A stretch of DNA of 64,000 nt from Duganella margarita (GTDB lineage Bacteria > Pseudomonadota > Gammaproteobacteria > Burkholderiales > Burkholderiaceae_D), in NCBI RefSeq assembly GCF_009857535.1, contig NZ_WWCS01000011.1, positions 124,001 through 188,000 of the forward strand. The letters run 5' to 3'. The notes beneath the pieces are model-generated. The model was not told where the DNA came from and searched no databases. It worked only from the letters and a program-made list of their open reading frames with translations. Made by a program: the position numbers and the translations under genes. The first letter of the stretch is position 1, and the number at the start of each line of letters is the position of its first letter. Positions 1 to 9,347 of the stretch are shown here, piece by piece.

Positions 1-290
1 GCTTCGCTGTCGGTCAGCGCGGTGCGCGTCGGCCCGAGATAGGCGTCACGATCGGACAGGAAATAGCTGCGCATGCTGCTTTCGGCATCGAGTACCAGCA
101 CGTTCAGGTATTGCAGACGGTCGGCGACGCGCGCAGTCTGGCTCAGCAGGACTTGCGCGCCGCGCAGTGCTTGCAAATTGTGAAACAGGCTGAAACCGTT
201 GACGATGAGCAGCAATGCGCAAGTCACGCACAAGAGAGTCTTGTACAGCGGCAGGCGGTGATGCGGCGCTGTTTCGACGGTGAAATACAT
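1..290 (-). CDS. Sensor histidine kinase with CHASE3-like sensor domain (N-terminal part, cut by window edge)
   Basis: The frame runs off the left edge of the window, so only about 96 N-terminal residues are visible. The ATG at 290 follows a good ribosome site (AAGGAAACGG). A hydrophobic segment at about residues 17-37 (TLLCVTCALLLIVNGFSLF) would be the first membrane helix. It is followed by a helical region containing LDAESSMRSYFLSDRDAYLG, which resembles CHASE3 extracellular sensor domains. It lies just downstream of, and co-directional with, the NarL-type response regulator at 399-1031, so the two probably form a two-component pair. The kinase core is not visible, so the assignment rests on the sensor motif and the neighbour. 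The ligand is unknown. Confidence 0.7.
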   Translation of the reverse strand, partial: MYFTVETAPHHRLPLYKTLLCVTCALLLIVNGFSLFHNLQALRGAQVLLSQTARVADRLQYLNVLVLDAESSMRSYFLSDRDAYLGPTRTALTDSE

Positions 291-338
291 CCGTTTCCTT
301 CACAATTGGGGCCAGGCGTAACTACGCCAAGCATACCA

Positions 339-344
339 ATTATA
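339..344 (-). promoter_or_regulatory. Possible -10 box for the histidine kinase gene
   Basis: The minus strand reads a consensus TATAAT about 50 bp upstream of the kinase ATG. No convincing -35 hexamer is seen at the right spacing. A hairpin (TGCGCAC ... GTGCGCA, 373-393) separates it from the response regulator. The kinase may therefore have its own weak promoter as well as read-through from the regulator. Confidence 0.3.
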
Positions 345-398
345 GACTGGAAGAAAAATTGATGCGTCTGTGCGCACCCCAACAGTGCGCAGATGTTG

Positions 399-1031
399 CT
401 AATCGAGAAGATTATTCTTCATCGCGTAGTAGGTCAGGTCAGAATTCGACTGCATCCCCATCTTTTCCATGATGCGGGTGCGGTAGGTGCTGACGGTTTT
501 AATGCTCAGCGACAGCGCCACGCCGATGTCCGACACGGTCGAGCCGCGCGCCAGGCGCAGGAACACCTGGAACTCGCGGTCCGACAATTCGGTATGCGGC
601 GCCTTGTTCGGGTCGCGGTCAAAACTTTGCGCCAGCAACTCGCCCACTTGCGAGCTGACATAGCGGCGGCCCTGGAATACCGTGCGCACCGCCGTGATCA
701 GTTCGTCCGCTTCGCATTCCTTGTTCAGGTAACCGTTGGCGCCCATCTTGAACAGGTTCAGTGCGTACTGCTGTGCCGGGTACCCGGACAGGATCAGCAC
801 CGGCAGATCGGGCTGCCCCTGACGGATGGTGCGCAAGGTGTCGATACCGCTCTGGTCCGGCATGGCGATATCGAGCAACAGCACATCGCAAATTTCGCGA
901 CGGGCGATATCCAGCGCTTCACGCCCGGTACCGGCTTCCGCCACCACCTCGAAATCGTCCGAGGATGAAAAAATCTGTTTAAAGCCTGCTCTTACAATTT
1001 GATGGTCGTCACAAATGGCAACGCGTATCAT
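399..1031 (-). CDS. NarL/FixJ-family two-component response regulator
   Basis: This 210-residue protein has a receiver domain (about 1-120) and a LuxR-type helix-turn-helix (about 145-205), the standard size and order for the NarL/UhpA family. The acidic pair D8-D9, the phospho-acceptor D54 (LLLDIAMPD) and the conserved lysine of YLNKE are all present, so it should be phosphorylatable. The HTH contains SIKTVSTYRTRIMEKM, typical of the DNA-recognition helix. It lies upstream of the CHASE3-like kinase at the window edge, which is the likely partner. The regulated genes cannot be inferred from this window. Confidence 0.92.
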   Translation of the reverse strand: MIRVAICDDHQIVRAGFKQIFSSSDDFEVVAEAGTGREALDIARREICDVLLLDIAMPDQSGIDTLRTIRQGQPDLPVLILSGYPAQQYALNLFKMGANGYLNKECEADELITAVRTVFQGRRYVSSQVGELLAQSFDRDPNKAPHTELSDREFQVFLRLARGSTVSDIGVALSLSIKTVSTYRTRIMEKMGMQSNSDLTYYAMKNNLLD

Positions 1032-1173
1032 TGTTTCCTCTCGTCGTACCCGCTCGAAGTCGGGCTATCCGCCACCGTGCATCTGCGTCGCTGATAATAA
1101 AATAATATTGAAAGAAGTATAGCAGCAATCACTGTTCGCCCGCCGCGCTGTGCGCCAGCGGTGCGCGGGCTTC

Positions 1174-1587
1174 TTAGTCCTGCTTGAGCAGGTCCAGGAT
1201 CGCCAGCAATTCGCCGCGTATCAAGTCGCGGTCCAGCGGCGGTACAACGGCCGACGGATGCACGCCGTTGACCGTTCCCGCATCATACTCCGCGCTGGCG
1301 CCATCGTAAGCACGGCTGTCGAGTTTATTGCGCGCGCCGCTGATGGTGAAGCCTTGCTCGTACAACAGCTCCCGGATGCGACGGATCAGCAGCACTTCGT
1401 GGTGCTGATAATAACGGCGGTTGCCGCGCCGCTTGACCGGCTTGAGCTGGGTAAATTCCTGCTCCCAGTAACGCAGCACATGCGGCTTTACGCCGCACAG
1501 CTCGCTGACTTCGCCGATGGTGAAGTAGCGCTTGGCCGGGATCGGCGGCAGCACGACCAGGTCGGACTTGGCGAGACGATCGTTCAT
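1174..1587 (-). CDS. MerR-family transcriptional regulator downstream of ihfA
   Basis: This 137-residue protein has an N-terminal MerR winged-helix domain (about residues 20-88) with the family signature YFTIGEVSELCGVKPHVLRY, followed by the R-G-N-R-R-Y-Y wing. The C-terminal part is short and has no cysteine metal-binding loop, so it is not a mercury/copper-type MerR. It starts 17 bp after the ihfA stop and is probably the last gene of the thrS-to-ihfA transcription unit; a MerR-like gene in this position is common in beta- and gammaproteobacteria. A GC-rich inverted repeat just after the stop (about 1140-1170) could help terminate the operon. The effector and target genes are unknown. Confidence 0.88.
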   Translation of the reverse strand: MNDRLAKSDLVVLPPIPAKRYFTIGEVSELCGVKPHVLRYWEQEFTQLKPVKRRGNRRYYQHHEVLLIRRIRELLYEQGFTISGARNKLDSRAYDGASAEYDAGTVNGVHPSAVVPPLDRDLIRGELLAILDLLKQD

Positions 1588-1604
1588 GACGACTCAGCTC
1601 CCGT

Positions 1605-1952
1605 TCAGGCGGCGCGCGCCATCGGATTGCTCTCTTCGACCATGCCCTTGAGCTTCTGGCTGGCGTGAAAGGTCACGACGCGGCGCGCCGTGATCGGGAT
1701 TTCTTCGCCGGTCTTCGGATTGCGGCCCGGACGCTGCGGCTTGTCGCGCAGCTGGAAATTGCCGAAACCGGACAATTTGACGGCTTCGCCGCGCTCCAGC
1801 GCATTGCGGATCTCGTCGAAGAAGGTCTCTACCATGTCCTTGGCCTCACGCTTGTTCAGGCCGACCTGCTCGAACAACAGTTCGGCCAGTTCCGCCTTGG
1901 TCAGCGTGGGCAAATCTTTTTCCGCATCCTGGCGCACTTTGGCAACCTGCAT
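1605..1952 (-). CDS. ihfA: Integration host factor subunit alpha
   Basis: IhfA pairs with IhfB to form a DNA-bending nucleoid protein used in recombination, replication and sigma-54 promoter architecture. The HU/IHF fold is clear: [11 protein letters not shown], the amphipathic helix [36 protein letters not shown] with the intercalating arm, and [13 protein letters not shown]. The ATG at 1952 gives 115 residues, near family length. The frame stays open upstream to about 2051 with coding-like sequence ([18 protein letters not shown]). An ATT at about 2018 behind AGGGCTGGA is a possible alternative start. A TTG at 2051 would fall inside the hairpin after pheT and is unlikely. It follows pheT, as in E. 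coli pheST-himA. Confidence 0.93.
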   Translation of the reverse strand: MQVAKVRQDAEKDLPTLTKAELAELLFEQVGLNKREAKDMVETFFDEIRNALERGEAVKLSGFGNFQLRDKPQRPGRNPKTGEEIPITARRVVTFHASQKLKGMVEESNPMARAA

Positions 1953-2036
1953 GGCCCGGTGCAGATCGGCAGCCAATGCGGATTGGAGTACGGCGGAATC
2001 AACGTCGTTGTTATTAATTTTCCAGCCCTGCCTTAT

Positions 2037-2070
2037 AGTAAAAATGAACAAGTCCGGCGCAGGCCGGACT
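2037..2070 (-). terminator. Hairpin between pheT and ihfA
   Basis: The minus strand carries AGTCCGGC-CTGC-GCCGGACT, a perfect 8-bp stem, about 28 bp after the pheT stop. The following TTGTTCATTTTTA is only a partial U-tract. It may be a leaky terminator that lowers ihfA expression relative to pheT. Confidence 0.5.
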
Positions 2071-2097
2071 CCCTATTAGTCAAAAATGCAATACTTG

Positions 2098-4521
2098 CTA
2101 GCGCAGGCGCGCAGCGTGTTTCTGCTTGGCGGCATCGCTGGCGGCCGCCATGACGGCTTCCACCACATCGTCTTGCAGCGTGTTTTGAGTATCTTGCAAG
2201 CTAAAGCGGAAAGCAAGCGATTTCTCGTCCGCCTCCAAACCTTTACCACGATATTCATCAAACAAAACAATGGCTTGCACAATTTTACCCTGAGGAATTG
2301 TTTGCAAAGCATCATTGAATGCGTCCAGCAAATCTTGTGCCGGAACTGCTTGTTTGACCACTAACGCCAAGTCGCGGGTGGCGCCCGGGAACTTGGAGAT
2401 CTCATCATACTTTGGCACTGGTCGTTGCTGCAAGGCAAGCGCATCAAGTTCGAACACGATCGGCGCGTTCGGCAGCTCGTATTTCTGCAACCAGCGTGGA
2501 TGCAGTTCGCCGATGAAACCAATAAAGTTACCATCCAGCAACACATGAGCCGAGCGGCCTGGGTGCAGCGCCGGGTGTTCCGCCTTGACGAAACGCAGTG
2601 CCAGCGGCGCGAACAGGTGCTCCAGATCGGCCTTGACGTCGAAGAAGTCGATGGCGCGGGTGTCCTGCCCCCACTGCTCGTCCGAAGCTGGACCGTAGGC
2701 GATACCGGCCACGCGTTTTGGCTGGTGATAGCCGGCCACGGTCAGCGGGCCATCCGGCACGTTGTCGTCACGTTGGTAGACGGCGCCGATTTCAAATGCG
2801 CGCACGCGGCTGGCCTTGCGGTTCAAGTTGTAGCGCACATTGGCCACCAGGCTGCCGACCAGCGTCGAACGCATCACGCTCAGCTGGCTGGCGATCGGGT
2901 TCTGCAGCTTGATCGGATTGCTGTTGCCGCCAAAGTCCTGCTCCCACTGGGCTTCCACGAAGCTCATATTGACCACTTCCTGGTAACCCAGGTCGGCCAG
3001 CTGGTGACGCACCGCGAACAGCGAACGGGTGTTTTCCGGCGCAATGATCATGGTGTTGGCCGCCACTGGGGCCACGGTCGGGATATTCTCGAAGCCGTAG
3101 ACACGCGCCACTTCCTCGATCAGGTCTTCTTCGATTTCGATGTCGAAGCGGTACGACGGCGACGTCACGCTGAATACGCCATCGGCCAGCGTGAACGGCA
3201 GCGCCAGGCGGGTGAAAATATCGGCGATGACCTTGTCGTCCAACGCCACGCCGATGACCTTCTGCGCGCGCGCGGTGCGCAGCTGCACCGGTTCGCGTTT
3301 CGGCAGGTTGACGATCTGGTCGTCCACCGGACCCACTTGCGTGTGGCTGGTGCCGCAGATTTCAACCAGCAGCGCGGTGATGCGCTCGATGTGCTCGACG
3401 GTGGTCGCATAGTCGACCCCGCGCTCGAAGCGGTGCGCCGCATCGGTCGAGAAGTTGTACTTGCGGGCGCGGCCCTGGATGGCGTTCGGCCACCAGAATG
3501 CCGCTTCCAGGTAGATGTTTTCGGTCTCCAGCGAGACGGCGGTGGCGTCGCCGCCCATGATGCCGGCCAGCGATTCGAGTTCCTGGTCGTCGGCGATCAC
3601 GCCGACCCATTCGTCGACCGCGATGGTGTTACCGTTCAGCAGCTTGAGCGATTCGCCCTTGCGGCCCCAGCGCACGTCCAGGCCGCCGTGGATCTTGTCG
3701 AGGTCGAACACATGGCTCGGACGGCCCAGTTCCAGCATCACGTAGTTGGAGATGTCCACCAGCGCCGACACCGGACGCTGGCCGCTGCGCTCCAGGCGCT
3801 GTTTCATCCAGTCCGGCGTCACTGCCTTGGCGTTCAGGCCGCGGATCACGCGGCCCGAGAAACGGCCGCACAGGTCCGGCGCCGAAATTTTCACCGGCAG
3901 TTTTTCGTCGAGGTTGACGGCGGCCGCACGGAAGGTCGGCACCATCAGTTCCACACCGGTCAGCGCCGACACTTCACGCGCCACGCCCAGCACCGACAGG
4001 CAGTCCGCCTTGTTCGGGGTCAGCTTGATGGTGAACTTGAGGTCGTTGAGCGCGTAGTAGTCGCGGAAATTCTGGCCGACTGGTGCGTCGTCCGGCAGTT
4101 CCAGCAGGCCGCTGCCCTCTTCCGACAGTTTCAGCTCCTTGGCCGAGCACAGCATGCCTTGCGATTCCACACCGCGCAGCTGGCCGACCTTGATTTCAAA
4201 CGGCTTGCCGTCGGCGCCTGGCGGCAGCACGGCGCCAGCCATCGCGCACACCACTTTCAGGCCCGGACGCACGTTCGGCGCGCCGCAGACGATGGTCAGC
4301 AAGGTGCCGGTGCCGACGTCCACTTCGCAGACGTTGAGGCGGTCGGCGTTCGGGTGCTTGGCCATTTCCCGCACGTGGCCCACGACCACATTCGAGAACG
4401 GTGGCGCCACCGGTTCGACTTCTTCCACTTCCAGGCCGGACATCGTCAGCAGATGGGCCAGTTCGTCCGAAGTCATCTTCGGATCGACCATGGTACGCAG
4501 CCAATTTTCAGAGAATTGCAT
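2098..4521 (-). CDS. pheT: Phenylalanine--tRNA ligase beta subunit
   Basis: PheT is the large subunit of the alpha2-beta2 phenylalanyl-tRNA synthetase and carries the tRNA-binding and editing modules. The 807 residues match the bacterial long-form family. The order is an N-terminal segment ([12 protein letters not shown]), an EMAP/OB-type tRNA-binding domain around residues 40-150 ([20 protein letters not shown]), the B3/B4 editing region ([20 protein letters not shown]), the B5 domain, a degenerate class II core, and a C-terminal ferredoxin-like anticodon-binding domain ([13 protein letters not shown]). It lies 100 bp after the pheS stop, with a dispersed palindromic repeat in the gap, and is expected to be co-transcribed with pheS. 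Confidence 0.98.
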   Translation of the reverse strand: MQFSENWLRTMVDPKMTSDELAHLLTMSGLEVEEVEPVAPPFSNVVVGHVREMAKHPNADRLNVCEVDVGTGTLLTIVCGAPNVRPGLKVVCAMAGAVLPPGADGKPFEIKVGQLRGVESQGMLCSAKELKLSEEGSGLLELPDDAPVGQNFRDYYALNDLKFTIKLTPNKADCLSVLGVAREVSALTGVELMVPTFRAAAVNLDEKLPVKISAPDLCGRFSGRVIRGLNAKAVTPDWMKQRLERSGQRPVSALVDISNYVMLELGRPSHVFDLDKIHGGLDVRWGRKGESLKLLNGNTIAVDEWVGVIADDQELESLAGIMGGDATAVSLETENIYLEAAFWWPNAIQGRARKYNFSTDAAHRFERGVDYATTVEHIERITALLVEICGTSHTQVGPVDDQIVNLPKREPVQLRTARAQKVIGVALDDKVIADIFTRLALPFTLADGVFSVTSPSYRFDIEIEEDLIEEVARVYGFENIPTVAPVAANTMIIAPENTRSLFAVRHQLADLGYQEVVNMSFVEAQWEQDFGGNSNPIKLQNPIASQLSVMRSTLVGSLVANVRYNLNRKASRVRAFEIGAVYQRDDNVPDGPLTVAGYHQPKRVAGIAYGPASDEQWGQDTRAIDFFDVKADLEHLFAPLALRFVKAEHPALHPGRSAHVLLDGNFIGFIGELHPRWLQKYELPNAPIVFELDALALQQRPVPKYDEISKFPGATRDLALVVKQAVPAQDLLDAFNDALQTIPQGKIVQAIVLFDEYRGKGLEADEKSLAFRFSLQDTQNTLQDDVVEAVMAAASDAAKQKHAARLR

Positions 4522-4542
4522 ATTCGTTCTTTCTAGTTATCG

Positions 4543-4614
4543 CGTCGCTCCTGCGAAAGCAGGAGCCCATAGAACGCGAGCTCAGTATGGCTTCCCGCGT
4601 GCGCGGGAAAGACG
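4543..4614. repeat. Dispersed palindromic repeat (REP-like), diverged copy
   Basis: Two hairpin arms (CTCCTGCGAAAGCAGGAG and TTCCCGCGTGCGCGGGAA) lie in the pheS-pheT gap. The layout matches the cleaner copies at 6489-6568 and 51097-51159, with end arms ending in GACG. Transcribed within pheST, it would form a strong RNA stem. Confidence 0.6.
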
Positions 4615-4621
4615 GTATTCT

Positions 4622-5641
4622 TTAGTTGAACTGCTTCAGGAAACGCAGGTCGCCTTCGTAGAACAGGCGCAGGTCGTTGATCCCGTAGCGCAGCATGGTC
4701 AGGCGCTCCAGGCCGGAGCCGAACGCAAAACCAATGTACTTCTCAGGGTCCAGGCCGAAATTGCGCACCACGGTCGGGTGCACTTGGCCCGAGCCGGACA
4801 CTTCCAGCCAGCGGCCCTTGAGCGGACCGCTGCCAAACGCAATGTCGATCTCGGCCGACGGTTCGGTGAACGGGAAGTACGACGGACGGAAACGCACCTG
4901 CAAATCGTCGGTCTCGAAGAAGGCCTTGACGAAGTTCAGGTACACGCCCTTGAGGTCGGCAAAGCTGATGTTCTCGGCGATCCACAGGCCTTCCACCTGG
5001 TGGAACATCGGCGAGTGGGTGGCGTCGCTGTCGACGCGGTAGGTACGGCCGGGCGCGATCACCTTGATCGGCGGCGTGTGGCTACGGGCGTAGCGCACCT
5101 GCATCGGCGAGGTGTGGGTGCGCAGCAGCAGCGGCTTGCCTTCGCTGTCGTTGCCTTCGATGTAGAAGGTGTCTTGCATGGAACGCGCAGGATGGTTTTC
5201 CGGGCTGTTGAGCGCCGTGAAGTTGGTCCAGTCGTTCTCGATTTCCGGGCCGTCGGCCACGTCGAAACCGATCGAGCGGAAGATCTCTTCCACCCGTTCC
5301 CAGGTACGCATCACCGGGTGGATGCCGCCGCCGGCGCGGCCGCGGCCTGGCAGCGAGACGTCGATCGCTTCGGCGTTCAGGCGGGCCTGCAATTGGGCTT
5401 CGGCCAGCGCATCACGGCGCGCATTGAGCGCGGCTTCGATCTGCTGCTTGGCGGCGTTGATCAGCGCGCCCTGCGCCTTTTTGGCGTCCGGGTCGAGCTT
5501 GCCCAGGCCCTTCATCAATTCGGTAATCTGGCCGGTCTTGCCCAGGTATTTGGCTTTGGCGTTTTCCAGTGCGGCGGCGTCATCTTTGGCGACGTCGAAA
5601 TCCTGCACTGCTGAGGCGACGAGTTGTTCCAGGGAGTCCAT
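4622..5641 (-). CDS. pheS: Phenylalanine--tRNA ligase alpha subunit
   Basis: PheS is the catalytic subunit that activates phenylalanine and transfers it to tRNA-Phe. The 339 residues match the family. An N-terminal coiled-coil tRNA-binding arm (about 1-85) is followed by the class II catalytic core. That core shows the conserved [12 protein letters not shown], the T-H-T-S substrate loop ([12 protein letters not shown]), motif 2 ([16 protein letters not shown]) and the class II motif 3 ([14 protein letters not shown]). It lies between rplT and pheT in the standard order. A strong hairpin followed by a T-run precedes the gene, suggesting control by termination or attenuation. Confidence 0.98.
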   Translation of the reverse strand: MDSLEQLVASAVQDFDVAKDDAAALENAKAKYLGKTGQITELMKGLGKLDPDAKKAQGALINAAKQQIEAALNARRDALAEAQLQARLNAEAIDVSLPGRGRAGGGIHPVMRTWERVEEIFRSIGFDVADGPEIENDWTNFTALNSPENHPARSMQDTFYIEGNDSEGKPLLLRTHTSPMQVRYARSHTPPIKVIAPGRTYRVDSDATHSPMFHQVEGLWIAENISFADLKGVYLNFVKAFFETDDLQVRFRPSYFPFTEPSAEIDIAFGSGPLKGRWLEVSGSGQVHPTVVRNFGLDPEKYIGFAFGSGLERLTMLRYGINDLRLFYEGDLRFLKQFN

Positions 5642-5663
5642 GCGTTTTTCTTATCCTTGAATC

Positions 5664-5698
5664 AAAAAACGGGGCACAGGTATGACCCTTGCCCCGTT
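5664..5698 (-). terminator. Intrinsic terminator / possible attenuator between rplT and pheS
   Basis: The minus strand reads AACGGGGCA, a 13-nt loop, TGCCCCGTT, then continues T-rich (CGTTTTTTGATTC). This is a perfect 9-bp stem with a U-tract, 23-57 bp before the pheS ATG. No obvious Phe-rich leader peptide is seen between it and rplT. It could simply end the infC-rpmI-rplT transcript or attenuate pheST. Confidence 0.75.
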
Positions 5699-5724
5699 CT
5701 CTTGCGTAAATCCGCGCTTAAAAA

Positions 5725-6084
5725 TTAAGCAGCGATTTTAGCTTTAACGACGTTGACAATCGCAGCGAACGCTGGCTTGTCCATCACTGCCATATCGGCC
5801 AGGACTTTACGGTCCAGTTCGATTGCAGCTTTCTTCAGACCGTTCATGAATACGCTGTAGGTAACGCCATGCTCACGGGAAGCGGCGTTGATACGAGCGA
5901 TCCACAGGCGGCGGAAGACGCGCTTCTTGTTACGACGGTCACGGTATGCGTACTGACCAGCGCGCATCACTGCTTGCTTGGCAATACGGTATACCTTGCT
6001 ACGACGACCGCGGTAGCCTTTGGCAAGATTCAGTACTTTTTTATGACGGGCACGCGCAGTAACCCCACGTTTTACTCGAGGCAT
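5725..6084 (-). CDS. rplT: 50S ribosomal protein L20
   Basis: L20 binds 23S rRNA early in large-subunit assembly. It is 119 residues, highly basic, and has the family signature [20 protein letters not shown] followed by [20 protein letters not shown] and [12 protein letters not shown]. It starts 26 bp after the rpmI stop. In many bacteria L20 also represses the infC-rpmI-rplT mRNA by translational feedback; whether the needed RNA structure exists here was not tested. Confidence 0.99.
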   Translation of the reverse strand: MPRVKRGVTARARHKKVLNLAKGYRGRRSKVYRIAKQAVMRAGQYAYRDRRNKKRVFRRLWIARINAASREHGVTYSVFMNGLKKAAIELDRKVLADMAVMDKPAFAAIVNVVKAKIAA

Positions 6085-6110
6085 ATTAGCTCCTTAAATG
6101 AGTGGTGAGA

Positions 6111-6308
6111 TTAAGCGGATGGCATCATCGCGTAGACGCGCTGGACGTCGGACGCATTGATGTTACGGGTGCCGCGCAGTTGACGCTTGTTCTTCGTCGT
6201 CTTCTTGGTCAGGATGTGGCGTTTGAAAGCCATACCCGATTTAACGGTACCACCTGGACGCACGCGAAAACGTTTTTTCGCCGAGCTCTTGGTTTTCATT
6301 TTTGGCAT
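6111..6308 (-). CDS. rpmI: 50S ribosomal protein L35
   Basis: L35 is a small basic large-subunit protein. From the ATG at 6308 it is 65 residues, the normal length, beginning [16 protein letters not shown] and ending with the expected arginine/lysine-rich region. The frame continues upstream to 6362, but that extension ([14 protein letters not shown]) is not L35-like and is rejected. The gene sits between infC and rplT as in almost all bacteria. Confidence 0.98.
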   Translation of the reverse strand: MPKMKTKSSAKKRFRVRPGGTVKSGMAFKRHILTKKTTKNKRQLRGTRNINASDVQRVYAMMPSA

Positions 6309-6488
6309 AGATACTCTGCCCTCTCGGACAGCTCCTATTAACAGGATTACAGGTGGCAACACTACGTCGCTCTTAGATGCCTGCTCTCACTTGTTTGTGC
6401 AGCGGATGCGAGTCCACTACATTTACTACAGCCGAGCATTATAGACCACTTGGCGCAGTTGTGCAGCAAATTTCGCCGAAGCCCAAAA

Positions 6489-6568
6489 CGTCATTCCCGC
6501 GCAGGCGGGAATCCATGCCGGGCGCGCAATGACGCACTCTATGGATTCCCGCCTGCGCGGGAATGACG
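6489..6568. repeat. Dispersed palindromic repeat (REP-like), best copy
   Basis: About 80 bp between infC and rpmI. It is built as CGTCATTCCCGCGCAGGCGG-GAATCCAT at the left and the inverted ATGGATTCCCGCCTGCGCGG-GAATGACG at the right, each half containing its own short hairpin. Related copies lie at 4543-4614 and 51097-51159. The remaining bases between rpmI and infC (6309-6586) show no gene. Confidence 0.8.
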
Positions 6569-6586
6569 GGGTCGGGCAACGAACGA

Positions 6587-7108
6587 TTACTTCTTTTTCT
6601 TTGGCGACAGGATCATGATCATCTGACGGCCTTCCATTTTCGGGAACTGCTCCACCTGGCCATACGGCTCCAGGTCGGCTTTCAGGCGTTCCAGCATACG
6701 GAAACCAATATCCTGGTGCGCCATCTCGCGGCCACGGAAGCGCAGGGTGATTTTGGTCTTGTCACCCTCTTCCAGGAACTTGGTCAGGTTACGCAGCTTG
6801 ATATTGTAGTCGCCATCATCGGTACCCGGACGGAATTTGACTTCCTTCACGGCGATGATTTTCTGCTTCAATTTCGCTTCGTGAGCCTTCTTCTGCTCCG
6901 AATACTTGAATTTGCCGTAGTCCATCAAACGGCATACCGGCGGGACCGCGGTAGGAGCGATCTCGACCAGGTCGACATTTGCCTCTTCCGCCAGGCGGAA
7001 GGCTTCGGCCAAACTCACGATACCGAGCGGCTCGTTATCGACCCCGGATAAACGCATTTCAGGGGCAGTGATTTCGCCATTGATGCGATGCGACTTGTCA
7101 GTAGCTAT
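6587..7108 (-). CDS. infC: Translation initiation factor IF-3 (ATA start codon)
   Basis: IF-3 binds the 30S subunit, blocks premature 50S joining and proofreads the start codon. Both domains are present: the N-domain with [20 protein letters not shown], a linker with [11 protein letters not shown], and the C-domain with [20 protein letters not shown] and [12 protein letters not shown]. The first ATG (7057) would remove the conserved N-terminal [14 protein letters not shown], so the true start is the in-frame ATA at 7108, six bases after AAAGGA, giving 173 residues. Non-canonical AUU/AUA/AUC starts are the known basis of IF-3 autoregulation. It lies downstream of thrS and upstream of rpmI. Confidence 0.95.
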   Translation of the reverse strand: MATDKSHRINGEITAPEMRLSGVDNEPLGIVSLAEAFRLAEEANVDLVEIAPTAVPPVCRLMDYGKFKYSEQKKAHEAKLKQKIIAVKEVKFRPGTDDGDYNIKLRNLTKFLEEGDKTKITLRFRGREMAHQDIGFRMLERLKADLEPYGQVEQFPKMEGRQMIMILSPKKKK

Positions 7109-7146
7109 GGTGATTCCTTTTAAAATCTAATGAATTGCCAGTGCGA

Positions 7147-9054
7147 TCAGGCCTTGGTGGCGACGTCTTGTTGCAGTCGCTCTATCAGGGCATCGACGGA
7201 CATGACGCCCAGATCGACATTGCCCCGTGCCCGCACGGCGACGGTGTTGGCATCCCGCTCTTTGTCGCCCACCACAAGGATGTACGGCAGTTTTTGGACG
7301 GAATGTTCACGTATTTTATAGTTTATTTTCTCATTGCGCAAATCCGTCTGCACGCGGAACCCGCTGCGGCGCAGCTTTTCAGCCACTTGCTGCACATATT
7401 CCGCCTGCGCGTCCGAGATATTCAGCACCGAAACCTGCACCGGCGCCAGCCATGCCGGCAGTGCGCCCGCATAGTTTTCGATCAGGATGCCGATGAAACG
7501 CTCCATCGAACCGACGATCGCGCGGTGCAGCATGACCGGCACTTGGCGGGTGTTGTCAGCCGCCACATATTCGGCGCCCAGACGCTCCGGCATGAAGAAG
7601 TCGACCTGCATGGTGCCAACCTGCCATGGGCGGCCCAGCGAATCCTTCAGGTGGTACTCGATCTTGGGACCGTAGAACGCGCCCTCGCCCGGCAGCTCGG
7701 TCCAGGTCACGCCACAGGCGCGCAGACCCGAACGCAGCGCTTCTTCGGCCTCATCCCAGACTTCGTCGGTACCGATGCGGTTGTCCGGACGCAGCGCCAG
7801 CTTGACGTCGATATTGTGGAAGTGGAAATCCGAATACACTTCCATCGCTTGCGTATGGAAAGCCACCACTTCCGGCTCGATCTGCTCGTTGGTGCAGAAA
7901 ATGTGGCCGTCATCCTGGGTAAAGCCGCGCACGCGCATGATGCCGTGCAGCGCGCCGGACGGCTCGTTGCGGTGGCACTGGCCGAACTCGCCGTAACGCA
8001 GCGGCAGGTCGCGGTACGAACGCATATTGCTGTTGAAGATCTGCACGTGGCCCGGGCAGTTCATCGGCTTCAGCGCGTACGAGCGGTTTTCCGACTCGGT
8101 GACGAACATGTTTTCGCGGTAGTTATCCCAGTGACCGGTCTTGGCCCACAGGCTGGCGTCCAGAATCTGCGGCGCCTTCACTTCCTGATAGCCATTCACT
8201 TGGTACTTGTTGCGCATGTACTGCTCCACCTGCTGCCAGATGGTCCAGCCCTTCGGATGCCAGAACACCAGGCCCGGCGCCTCATCCTGGAAGTGGAAGA
8301 AGTCCAGCTGCTTGCCCAGCTTGCGGTGATCGCGCTTCTCCGCCTCTTCCAGCTGGAACAGGTACTGCTCCTGATCTTCTTTTTTCGCCCAGGCGGTGCC
8401 GTAGACACGCTGCAGCATCTCGTTCTTGCTGTCGCCGCGCCAGTAGGCGCCGGCCAGCTTCATCAGCTTGAAGACTTTCAGCTTGCCGGTCGACGGCACG
8501 TGCGGGCCGCGGCACAGGTCGGTGAAGTTGCCTTCGCTATACAGCGAGACGTCCTGGTCGGCAGGAATCGACTCGATGATCTCGGCCTTGTAGGCTTCGC
8601 CGATCGACTTGAAGTACGCCACGGCTTCATCGCGCGGCAGCACTTTGCGGGTGACCGGCTCGTCTTTTTTGGCCAGCTCGGCCATTTTCTTTTCGATGGC
8701 GATCAGATCGTCCGGGGTGAACGGGCGCTTGTACGAGAAGTCGTAGTAGAAGCCGTTGTCGATCACCGGGCCGATGGTGACTTGCGCGTCCGGGAACAGC
8801 TCTTTGACGGCATACGCCAGCAAGTGCGCGGTCGAGTGACGGATCACATCCAGACCTTCAGGGTCTTTATCGGTCACGATGGCCAGATCGACGTTTTTCT
8901 CGATCAGGTACGAGGTGTCGACCACTTTGCCGTCGACCTTGCCGGCCAGCGCGGCTTTGCCGAGGCTGGTGGCGATGCTGGATGCCACTTGTGCAACGGT
9001 GACCGGGCCATCGAATTCGCGGGCGGAACCATCAGGAAGGCGGACTGAAATCAT
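7147..9054 (-). CDS. thrS: Threonine--tRNA ligase
   Basis: ThrRS charges tRNA-Thr and hydrolyses mis-charged Ser-tRNA. The 635 residues match the family. An N-terminal TGS domain (about 1-62) is followed by the editing domain with its conserved histidines ([16 protein letters not shown]). The class II core has motif 2 ([15 protein letters not shown]), zinc-binding residues including the Cys of [11 protein letters not shown], and motif 3, and an anticodon-binding domain ends the protein. The ATG is preceded by GGAGATCACA. It begins the infC-rpmI-rplT-pheST operon. A hairpin-plus-T-run lies in its leader at 9097-9124. Confidence 0.99.
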   Translation of the reverse strand: MISVRLPDGSAREFDGPVTVAQVASSIATSLGKAALAGKVDGKVVDTSYLIEKNVDLAIVTDKDPEGLDVIRHSTAHLLAYAVKELFPDAQVTIGPVIDNGFYYDFSYKRPFTPDDLIAIEKKMAELAKKDEPVTRKVLPRDEAVAYFKSIGEAYKAEIIESIPADQDVSLYSEGNFTDLCRGPHVPSTGKLKVFKLMKLAGAYWRGDSKNEMLQRVYGTAWAKKEDQEQYLFQLEEAEKRDHRKLGKQLDFFHFQDEAPGLVFWHPKGWTIWQQVEQYMRNKYQVNGYQEVKAPQILDASLWAKTGHWDNYRENMFVTESENRSYALKPMNCPGHVQIFNSNMRSYRDLPLRYGEFGQCHRNEPSGALHGIMRVRGFTQDDGHIFCTNEQIEPEVVAFHTQAMEVYSDFHFHNIDVKLALRPDNRIGTDEVWDEAEEALRSGLRACGVTWTELPGEGAFYGPKIEYHLKDSLGRPWQVGTMQVDFFMPERLGAEYVAADNTRQVPVMLHRAIVGSMERFIGILIENYAGALPAWLAPVQVSVLNISDAQAEYVQQVAEKLRRSGFRVQTDLRNEKINYKIREHSVQKLPYILVVGDKERDANTVAVRARGNVDLGVMSVDALIERLQQDVATKA

Positions 9055-9096
9055 TGTGATCTCCGGTAATTTAAAAGGTATTAAAAGATGCAGACG

Positions 9097-9124
9097 AAAA
9101 AAAACGCGGGCTAGCCGCGTTTTC
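9097..9124 (-). terminator. Intrinsic terminator / possible thrS attenuator
   Basis: The minus strand reads AACGCGG-CTAGC-CCGCGTT followed by six more T residues. It lies between the tandem tRNA-Val genes and thrS (about 45 bp before the thrS ATG), so it can end the tRNA transcript. If transcription continues, it would act as a leader attenuator for thrS. No gene is seen in 9055-9230. Confidence 0.7.
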
Positions 9125-9230
9125 TCTTTTTTTCAAGCAAAAGAATCCCGTTGACTAGCGTCACTCCCAAAGCTTGGTAGTAGTTCGCGGTGTCATAACC
9201 GTGATGCCTTTCTCGCTCTTACATATGTTC

Positions 9231-9307
9231 TGGTGGGCGGTGAGGAATTCGAATCCCCGACCCCTTGGATGTCGACCAAGTATTCTAACCAGCTGAACTA
9301 ACCGCCC
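9231..9307 (-). tRNA. tRNA-Val(GAC), promoter-distal copy
   Basis: A 77-nt cloverleaf folds cleanly. It has acceptor GGGCGGT/ACCGCCC, D-stem GTTC/GAAT, anticodon stem CTTGG/CCAAG with loop TCGACAT, T-stem GGGGA/TCCTC with loop TTCGAAT, discriminator A and an encoded CCA. The anticodon GAC reads GUC/GUU valine codons. Position 33 is C instead of the near-universal U. The gene is identical to the copy at 9348-9424. A tRNA-Val upstream of thrS is, as far as I recall, usual in Burkholderiales. Confidence 0.92.
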
Positions 9308-9347
9308 GTTTTTACTGCTTTAAATTGTACCGCTTTACTGCGAATTC

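Noticed and set aside
2018-2051. TTG at 2051 as the ihfA start
   Set aside because: It lies inside the hairpin after pheT and has no ribosome site; 1952, or possibly about 2018, is more likely.
2425-4536. Open frame of about 700 codons on the plus strand, antisense to pheT
   Set aside because: Low-complexity His/Arg/Gln product, and pheT covers the same bases with all domains intact.
6309-6444. Small plus-strand open frames opposite rpmI and in the infC-rpmI gap
   Set aside because: They lie opposite ribosomal protein genes or the repeat, with no ribosome site or domain.
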